A stretch of 64,000 nt of DNA from Chitinophagales bacterium. GTDB lineage: Bacteria > Bacteroidota > Bacteroidia > Chitinophagales > Saprospiraceae. Of the stretch, positions 56,260 through 64,000 are shown in pieces. The position numbers were made by a program, and so were the translations under genes. Each line of letters begins with the position of its first letter. Within the stretch, counting starts at the first letter, position 1. The stretch is from NCBI GenBank assembly GCA_017303875.1, contig JAFLBP010000016.1, positions 62,001 to 126,000 on the forward strand, read 5' to 3'. The notes under the pieces were generated by a model. The model saw nothing but the letters and a program-made list of their open reading frames with translations, ran no database searches and had not been told where the DNA came from.

Positions 56260-57693
56260 ATGCGCAACCTTGAAAAAAATAATTTTAAAAAAAGTTTACT
56301 TATTGTCTTTTCGACACTAAGCTTTTCGCTTTTTTCGCAGGCACAAAGCCCTGCTGAAGGCCGGGCAGCTCCTAAAAACGATCAACAGCTCATCCGGGAA
56401 ATGTACAATACGGCCCTGCGCGACCCGGCAGCCTATCGCTGGCTCGAATCTCTTTGCCTCAATATCGGGCACCGACTGAGCGGCAGCCCCGGTGCTGAAA
56501 AAGCCGTGCAATGGAGCAAAAGTATGCTCGATACGATGGGCCTCGACTCGGTATGGCTGCAACCGGTCATGGTGCCCCACTGGGTGCGCGGCGAAGAAAT
56601 GGTAAGTGTAAAGGCTAAAAACCAAAGCAAAGCGCAAGTACTTAGCGCCCTGGCCCTTGGCGGCTCGGTGGGCACGCCTGCCAATGGCATCAGCGCCCCC
56701 ATAGTAGAAATTAACGATTGGGATGTATTGGATAAAATTGGCGAGCAGGGACTGAAAGGGAAAATCGTGTTTTACAACCGCCCGATGGACCCCACCTACA
56801 TCCGAACTTTCGAGGCATACGGCTGCGCTGTCGACCAACGCGTGCACGGCGCTTCGCGCGCTGCGAAATACGGCGCCATTGGAGTAATGGTGCGCTCGAT
56901 GGCCCTGCGCATCGACGATTTTCCACATACCGGCACCCTGCGCTACGACTCCACTTATCCGCTCATTCCGGCGGTGGCCATCAGCACCCTGGCTGCCGAA
57001 AACCTCAGCGATCTGCTGAAAACCAATCCCGATGCCGTGGGCAGCATCAAACTCGGCTGCAAAACCCTGCCCGACGCCCCTTCTTTTAATGTGATCGGGG
57101 AAATTCGCGGCAGCGAAAAACCGGATGAATTCATCCTCGTCGGCGGCCACTTGGACAGCTGGGACGTTGGCCACGGCGCGCACGACGACGGCGCGGGTTG
57201 TGTACAAAGTATGGAAGTGCTCCGCCTGCTCAAGGCTTCGGGGTACAAGCCCAAGCGAACCATCCGCTGTGTGCTGTTTATGAATGAAGAAAATGGCCTG
57301 CGCGGCGGCCGCCAATACGCCGCCGAAGCCGAACGCAAGGGCGAATACCACCTCTGCGCCATTGAAACCGACGCCGGCGGCTTCACCCCGCGCGGTTTTG
57401 GTTTTGAGGCCGAAGAAAGTGTGTTTCAAACTTTTTTTGAAAAAGTAAAAGCCTTGCAGCCGCATTTTGAACCTTACGGGTTGGTGCTGACCAAGGGTGG
57501 TTCGGGCGCCGATATTAGTCCGCTGCGCGGTATGAAGGGGCTTTTGTGCGGATATTCGCCCGATTCGCAGCGTTATTTTGATTTTCACCATACCGCTGCC
57601 GATATCTTTGAAGCCGTGCATGAACGCGAACTTGAGCTGGGCGGCGCCAGCATGGCAGCTTTGGTATACTTATTGGATAAATACGGTTTGTAA
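56260..57693 (+). CDS. Secreted M28 family aminopeptidase/carboxypeptidase
   Basis: 477 residues from ATG 56260 (a TTG at 56248 is possible). Signal peptide ends ...SLFSQAQ. A protease-associated (PA) domain is inserted before the catalytic core. Zinc ligands of the M28 fold: His297 in GGHLDSWD, Asp309 in HDDGAG, Glu343 in NEENG, Asp371 in ETDAGG and His443 or 444 in FHHTAAD. It would remove N-terminal residues or act as a carboxypeptidase of the Q type on extracellular peptides. It stands alone behind the small-RNA candidate. Confidence 0.95.
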   Translation: MRNLEKNNFKKSLLIVFSTLSFSLFSQAQSPAEGRAAPKNDQQLIREMYNTALRDPAAYRWLESLCLNIGHRLSGSPGAEKAVQWSKSMLDTMGLDSVWLQPVMVPHWVRGEEMVSVKAKNQSKAQVLSALALGGSVGTPANGISAPIVEINDWDVLDKIGEQGLKGKIVFYNRPMDPTYIRTFEAYGCAVDQRVHGASRAAKYGAIGVMVRSMALRIDDFPHTGTLRYDSTYPLIPAVAISTLAAENLSDLLKTNPDAVGSIKLGCKTLPDAPSFNVIGEIRGSEKPDEFILVGGHLDSWDVGHGAHDDGAGCVQSMEVLRLLKASGYKPKRTIRCVLFMNEENGLRGGRQYAAEAERKGEYHLCAIETDAGGFTPRGFGFEAEESVFQTFFEKVKALQPHFEPYGLVLTKGGSGADISPLRGMKGLLCGYSPDSQRYFDFHHTAADIFEAVHERELELGGASMAALVYLLDKYGL

Positions 57694-57757
57694 ACCTCAG
57701 GTAGCACTTTGATGTTGAAAGACAAATTCGCGGTGCGCAAAACTCGCGCTCGTAGCG

Positions 57758-57765
57758 TACCTTTG
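57758..57765 (+). promoter_or_regulatory. -7 promoter box (TACCTTTG)
   Basis: TACCTTTG fits TAnnTTTG, 95 bases before the ATG at 57860. No clear -33 TTG. Confidence 0.4.
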
Positions 57766-57859
57766 CACACTGCGAATTTATCCTGACCCGTCCGATGTAT
57801 ACCTTGTAATCCTTTCCCGTCCAAACCCTCATCGTTTATCTTTCATCATTCTTACAATT

Positions 57860-58675
57860 ATGGTATTGCGCGCGGCCCTGCTCGACATGTACAACGGGGA
57901 ATCCAATCGTGGTATTCCGATGCTGACTTCCATGCTGGCATCTTTTTCCGAAGACCTGAGTTTTGAACGCTTTGATGTGCGGGCAAAAAATGAACTTCCG
58001 GACACGTCTTTTGATATCTATATTTTTTCTGGCGGCCCGGGCGATCCCTTGCACAAAGACGGTCCCTGGTTTGAACCCTATTTCGGCCTGATTGAAAGTT
58101 TGTGGCAATGGAATCGGGATCCGGAGAATCCGCGCAAATACGTATTTTTCATTTGTCATTCCTTTCAAATGGCCTGCCACCATTTTGGTTTGGGGGAAAT
58201 TACACAGCGCTTCAAAATGTCTTTCGGCACTTATCCGGTGCATAAAACACACTGCGGCAAAGAAGAGGCGCTTTTTGCGCCCCTCCACGATCCGTTCTAT
58301 ATCGCCGATTTTCGCCGTTTCCAGGTTGTTAAACCCAATATGGAACGTTTCAAGGCAATGGGCGCACAAATTCTTTGTTTAGAAAAATTGCGCCCGCATG
58401 TTGATTTTGAACGGGCGCTGATGGCTGTGCGTTTTAGCCCCGAAATGATCGGCACCCAATTCCACCCGGAAGCAAACCCGGATGGCCTGCTGGAATACTT
58501 CTGGGAGCCGGAACGCAAACGCAGCATCATTGAGGAGCACGGAGAAACGCGCTACCACCGAATGATCCGCGACCTGGCCAACCCCATGAAAATACAACTC
58601 ACTTTCGAAACCATCATTCCCGGATTCCTCCGTCAGGCCATTCAGGCCCTGCGCGAAGAGCCGGTTTTTTCCTAA
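57860..58675 (+). CDS. Class I glutamine amidotransferase-like protein
   Basis: 271 residues. IFSGGPGDP (the oxyanion GGPG), ICHSFQM with Cys99 as nucleophile, and FHPEA with His202 match class I GATase domains of GuaA/CarA type. There is no synthase domain, so the stand-alone domain may release ammonia for an unknown partner or be a gamma-glutamyl hydrolase. The last ~60 residues (HGETRYHRMIRDLANPMKIQ) form a helical tail outside the domain. 28 bases before uridine kinase, probably cotranscribed. Confidence 0.87.
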   Translation: MVLRAALLDMYNGESNRGIPMLTSMLASFSEDLSFERFDVRAKNELPDTSFDIYIFSGGPGDPLHKDGPWFEPYFGLIESLWQWNRDPENPRKYVFFICHSFQMACHHFGLGEITQRFKMSFGTYPVHKTHCGKEEALFAPLHDPFYIADFRRFQVVKPNMERFKAMGAQILCLEKLRPHVDFERALMAVRFSPEMIGTQFHPEANPDGLLEYFWEPERKRSIIEEHGETRYHRMIRDLANPMKIQLTFETIIPGFLRQAIQALREEPVFS

Positions 58676-58702
58676 GCCTTTTTCTACCCGACCAATCCTT
58701 GT

Positions 58703-59323
58703 ATGAAGCCCTTACTGATCGGCATTTGCGGCGGCAGCGGCAGCGGCAAAACCAGTTTTATCCGCCGCTTGCGCGAAAGATTTCCCGTAAATAAACTCTG
58801 TATTGTTTCGCAGGACGATTACTACCTCCCCCGCGAACAACAACACAAAGACAACAACGACGAATACAATTTTGACCTTCCGGATTCTTTTGACAAAAAA
58901 GCATTCCGACAGGACATCAAACGCCTGCTTGCCGGGGAGTCCATCGCCCGGGAAGAGTATACCTTCAATAATGCAGCTGCGGAATCTAAAATGCTGCATT
59001 TTCATCCGGCTCCGGTGATCGTGATAGAAGGCCTTTTTGTGTTTCATTACAAAAAAGTGGCGCGTATGCTCGATCTCAAGGTATTTATCAATGCCAAGGA
59101 AAATCTGAAGGTTATCCGCCGGATCATGCGCGATCAGGTGGAGCGCGGTTATCCCATCGAAGATGTGCTGTACAAATATCAGCACCACGTATTGCCGTCT
59201 TTTGAAAAATTTATCCTGCCCTACAAAGAGGAAGCGGATCTTGTGGTGAACAACAACCACAATTTCGATCGCGGGCTGGAAGTGCTTTCGTCTTATATTG
59301 AGCGGGCCTGCGCCGCGCAATAA
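58703..59323 (+). CDS. udk: Uridine kinase
   Basis: 206 residues. P-loop GGSGSGKT near the N-terminus, SQDDYY and NFDLPDSFD (nucleoside site), VIEGLF and the RxxxRD (RRIMRD) lid segment match uridine/cytidine kinases. It phosphorylates uridine or cytidine with ATP or GTP in pyrimidine salvage. Phosphoribulokinase shares this fold, but the sequence near the substrate site fits Udk. It is the last gene of its transcript. Confidence 0.92.
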   Translation: MKPLLIGICGGSGSGKTSFIRRLRERFPVNKLCIVSQDDYYLPREQQHKDNNDEYNFDLPDSFDKKAFRQDIKRLLAGESIAREEYTFNNAAAESKMLHFHPAPVIVIEGLFVFHYKKVARMLDLKVFINAKENLKVIRRIMRDQVERGYPIEDVLYKYQHHVLPSFEKFILPYKEEADLVVNNNHNFDRGLEVLSSYIERACAAQ

Positions 59324-59365
59324 GCGCTTAGCGGCAATTCCTTTTTGTACTTTTTTTAAGCGTAT

Positions 59366-59408
59366 AAAAAAAATGGCGGCGATCTGTATGGTACAGATCA
59401 CCGCCATT
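59366..59408 (-). terminator. Rho-independent terminator of katG
   Basis: On the minus strand a 16-base stem (59393-59408 with 59372-59387, one mismatch) has a 5-base loop and runs into eight T. It lies 24 bases after the katG stop. Confidence 0.9.
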
Positions 59409-59431
59409 GTCATTATTCCTGAAAAGAAATA

Positions 59432-61660
<2,229 letters not shown>

Positions 61661-61899
61661 TTACAAAACAGGGGCCTTGAAGGGGCCATTTAACGGATTT
61701 TTATCCTGAAAAAAGGCCACGGATGCAAGGCTGAGGGCTTTGGTTTTAGCGGCCTCTTTACAAGCGCAAAATTGGCAAATTGTTCGTGGAAAAGCGCTGT
61801 TTTTTATCACTAAAAAGTATGATTAAACATCCTATGCAAAGCATGGTCGTAGCGCGGGCCAGACCCGAAAGCCAAACCCGCGCTTGCGTGTGGAGAATA

Positions 61900-62478
61900 C
61901 TATTTTGAATACTTCACCGTAAGATTTCCGTTTTTGAAATTGATGCGCTCGGAATGTACCCTGCCGAAGCTACCCTGTAGTCTCATCATATAATGCACAT
62001 CAAAACGAACTTGCAGGGTTTGTGTGTTTTCATCCAAAGCGACGACTTCAACAAAATTGTCTTTGTCGGGGTCAATTTCCCATAAGGCATTTACAACGTC
62101 GCCATCAGAAACAAATCTGGTGTAAGCGGAGTAAATATTGTTTTTTTCTACTTCCTCAATAACATATCGTCCTTTTTTGGCCGGGATTTCGTAAATACCC
62201 ATGCTCTCACGAAGATGCCAGTTAACCGTATCTTCGTATGTGGATGCCCTTACGGCAAAAGTATTCTCCGGGCTAATCAGCAAAGCCGATCCTGTTGCTT
62301 TCCAGGCGATGCTTCCCAGGCCAGGCACCTGTTTGGTTGCCGTACAGATGGCACTGTCAGGAAAGTATGCCAGCGGCTCCAAATCCACGGCTGTTGTAAA
62401 GTGTTCGTCTTTTTTGCAGGCGTTCAGGAGGAGTATGGCAAATAGGAGGGTGAAAAAGTTGGAGTTGTATTTATTCAT
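61900..62478 (-). CDS. Lipoprotein of unknown function, duplicate A
   Basis: 192 residues. Lipobox NAC (Cys21). Near-copy of the gene at 62851-63429: 24 differences among 192 residues, with most in the signal peptide and at ~75-130, and residues ~131-190 almost identical. The sequence (AVDLEPLAYFPDSAICTAT, ALWEIDPDKDNFVEVVALD) is beta-strand-rich with no catalytic motif. I do not recognise the family. Tandem duplication suggests recent gene amplification. Confidence 0.8.
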   Translation of the reverse strand: MNKYNSNFFTLLFAILLLNACKKDEHFTTAVDLEPLAYFPDSAICTATKQVPGLGSIAWKATGSALLISPENTFAVRASTYEDTVNWHLRESMGIYEIPAKKGRYVIEEVEKNNIYSAYTRFVSDGDVVNALWEIDPDKDNFVEVVALDENTQTLQVRFDVHYMMRLQGSFGRVHSERINFKNGNLTVKYSK

Positions 62479-62515
62479 GGTGTAGTGTTTTAAGGTTGAT
62501 GTTTGTAAATGTTTA

Positions 62516-62635
62516 TTTCCCGCAGATTTTCGCAGATTTGCTCGCAGATCTCGCAGACCAATTACTTTTGACTACGCTGATAACATAAAAAAATCTGCGC
62601 TATCTGCGGGGCCATCTGCGAAAATCTGCGGGAAA
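62516..62635. repeat. Long intergenic palindrome, CGCAGAT family
   Basis: A 22-base arm (62516-62537) is perfectly complementary to 62614-62635. The unit CGCAGAT occurs four times on the left side, and its complement ATCTGCG several times on the right. The region between 62479 and 62850 has no other gene. Confidence 0.9.
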
Positions 62636-62850
62636 CCTACGTGGCCGGGATAACAGGGAAGATATGAACAGGTGAACTATCCGCGTCGCGGTAAGGGAAC
62701 GATGAATATATGCCGCGGTAATTAACCTGCGGCTTTAATCTAATACACCAAGACGTCTTATCCGGCTAAATCGTTGGGGATCAACATCTCAATCCTGTAA
62801 TAAGCGAGGGCCTGACCGGCAGTCAGACCCGCGCTTGCGCTTGGGAGGGG

Positions 62851-63429
62851 TTATTGCGTATACTTCACCGTAAGGTTTCCGTTTTTGAAATTGATGCGCT
62901 CGGAGTGTACCATACCAAAGCTGCCCTGTAGTCTCATCATATAATGCACATCAAAGCGGACTTGCAGGGTTTGTGTGTTTTCATCCAAAGCGACGACTTC
63001 AACAAAATTGTCTTTGTCGGGGTCAATTTCCCATAAGGCATTGCCAACGTCTCCATCGGCTATAAATCTTGAGTAAGCAGAATATACATTATTTTTTTCT
63101 ATGTCTTCAATAACATATCGTCCTTTTTTGGCCGGGATATTGGAAATGCCCAGACTCTCACGGAGATACCAATTAATCGTATCTTCGTATGTAGATGCCC
63201 TTAAAATAAAAGTATTCTCCGGGCTAATCAGCAAAGCCGATCCTGTTGCTTTCCAGGCAATGCTTCCCAGGCCGGGCACCTGTTTGGTTGCCGTACAAAT
63301 GGCACTGTCAGGAAAGTATGCCAGCGGCTCCAAATCCACGGCTGTTGTAAAGTGTTCGTCTTTTTTGCAGGCGTTCAGGAGGAGTATAGCGGAGAAAAGG
63401 GTAAAAAGGAGGGGTTGAATTTTATTCAT
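62851..63429 (-). CDS. Lipoprotein of unknown function, duplicate B
   Basis: 192 residues. Lipobox NAC (Cys21). Paralogue of the gene at 61900-62478, 951 bases away in the same direction. Both copies are followed by a similar CG-rich dyad (AGACCCGCGCTTGCG words at about 61870 and 62824), so the duplicated unit includes the 3' flank. Differences are concentrated in the signal peptide and in the middle. Function unknown. Confidence 0.8.
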   Translation of the reverse strand: MNKIQPLLFTLFSAILLLNACKKDEHFTTAVDLEPLAYFPDSAICTATKQVPGLGSIAWKATGSALLISPENTFILRASTYEDTINWYLRESLGISNIPAKKGRYVIEDIEKNNVYSAYSRFIADGDVGNALWEIDPDKDNFVEVVALDENTQTLQVRFDVHYMMRLQGSFGMVHSERINFKNGNLTVKYTQ

Positions 63430-63548
63430 GGCGTTGCTGTTTAGGGTTATAGACGGCTAGACCATGTGTTTCGTTGGGATTTTCGAGGCCACGTTTAAAC
63501 GTAATCGCACGTGATTTTTAGAATTTTATTTGCTGAAAAGTTTTTGAT

Positions 63549-64000
63549 CTACTTCCGCGCACTCAACATTCTCAACGTCGCCAGTTCGCGGTATTTCTCG
63601 CGCACTTCTTCGGCGGGTATGCCGAAATAGGTTTTGCCGCCTTCCAGCGATTTGGATACGCCGGATTTGGCCAGCACCACCGCGCCCGCGCCAATGTGCA
63701 GGGCCTGCGCGATGCCCACCTGGCCGTACAGCACCACATTATCTTCCACAATGGTTTTGCCGCCGATGCCCACTTGCGCCGCAAACAGGCAGTTTTTACC
63801 CACCACCACGCCGTGGCCGAGGTGAATCTGGCAGTCGAGTTTACTGCCTTCGCCAATGATGGTGTCGCCACTGACGCCCTTGCTGATCGTGCAGCCTGCG
63901 CCGATGTCTACGCGGTCGTGGATGATGACGCGGCCGCCGGAACGCCATTTTTCATACGATTTATCGGCGTGTTTTTTAAAATAAAACGCATCCGAGCTGA
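63549..64000 (-). CDS. lpxD: UDP-3-O-acylglucosamine N-acyltransferase (5' part outside window)
   Basis: The frame is open to the end of the window; about 150 C-terminal residues are seen. Left-handed beta-helix hexapeptide repeats (IIHDRVDIGAGCTISKG, GDTIIGEGSKLD) are followed by the HLGHGVVVGKNCLFAAQVGI segment, which contains the position of the catalytic histidine of LpxD, and a short C-terminal helix (VREKYRELATLRML). It adds the N-linked acyl chain in lipid A synthesis. A short partial open frame starting with GTG at 63809 would be a false start. Confidence 0.93.
   Translation of the reverse strand, partial: SSDAFYFKKHADKSYEKWRSGGRVIIHDRVDIGAGCTISKGVSGDTIIGEGSKLDCQIHLGHGVVVGKNCLFAAQVGIGGKTIVEDNVVLYGQVGIAQALHIGAGAVVLAKSGVSKSLEGGKTYFGIPAEEVREKYRELATLRMLSARK

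Noticed and set aside
57860..58675. GMP synthase (guaA)
   Set aside because: Only the amidotransferase domain is present; no ATP pyrophosphatase domain or dimer domain follows.

Overview
The window looks like a chromosomal stretch of a Bacteroidota bacterium, probably from the Saprospiria/Chitinophagia side. Evidence for this: TAnnTTTG-type -7 promoter boxes, type IX secretion (T9SS) C-terminal sorting domains of both type A and type B, a PorP/SprF partner protein, many small LxxC-type lipoproteins, a DUF5686 outer-membrane protein and an LpxD with typical Bacteroidota sequence. The assignment is inferred from gene content only; there is no rRNA in the window. Coding density is high. There are two tRNA genes and no CRISPR array, insertion sequence or phage gene that I can see.

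Layout. 1-9344: end of an S9 peptidase fused to a DUF3108-like domain, a DUF2147 protein, tRNA-Gln, a cation/proton antiporter, a DCC-family redox protein, an oligopeptide-type binding lipoprotein, a DUF5686 outer-membrane protein and the multicopper-polyphenol-oxidase-like PgeF/YfiH protein. 9547-18528: several small lipoproteins of unknown function, an Aba4-like membrane protein, a POT peptide transporter, a secreted serine hydrolase with a T9SS tag, a glucosaminidase-like protein and a low-molecular-weight phosphatase. 18529-19426: a 900-base non-coding region with a near-consensus sigma-54 promoter, a dyad upstream of it and two strong hairpins downstream, in front of a 979-residue metallophosphoesterase with a C-terminal propeller. 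22368-28784: a secreted protein often called asparagine synthetase B, a dipeptidyl peptidase IV, an Upf1-like helicase and a DPM1-like glycosyltransferase. 29208-39037: a flotillin-like SPFH protein, tRNA-Phe, a degenerate MtfA-like protein, a metF-aroE-proline dehydrogenase operon, and a PBP1A/flippase-like pair. 39141-52748: cell-surface region with a SprB-repeat T9SS protein, a pentameric ligand-gated channel homologue, a macro-domain protein, and a PorP/SprF gene paired with a 2633-residue adhesin. 52877-64000: gltX, a polysaccharide deacetylase, an M28 peptidase, a glutamine-amidotransferase-like protein, uridine kinase, katG, two tandemly duplicated lipoproteins and the 3' part of lpxD.

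Functional themes are peptide degradation and uptake (two S9 peptidases, an M28 peptidase, a POT carrier, a peptide-binding lipoprotein), cell-envelope building (PBP1A, PgeF, LpxD, deacetylase, glycosyltransferase) and T9SS-dependent surface display. The least ordinary signals are non-coding: a candidate minus-strand small RNA at 55925-56029 with its own promoter and terminator; the sigma-54 region at 18675-19086; a second candidate short transcript near 41984-42048; and four families of long perfect intergenic palindromes (10247, 11600, 12095, 16443, 35175, 62516). No complete new defence or mobile system is visible.
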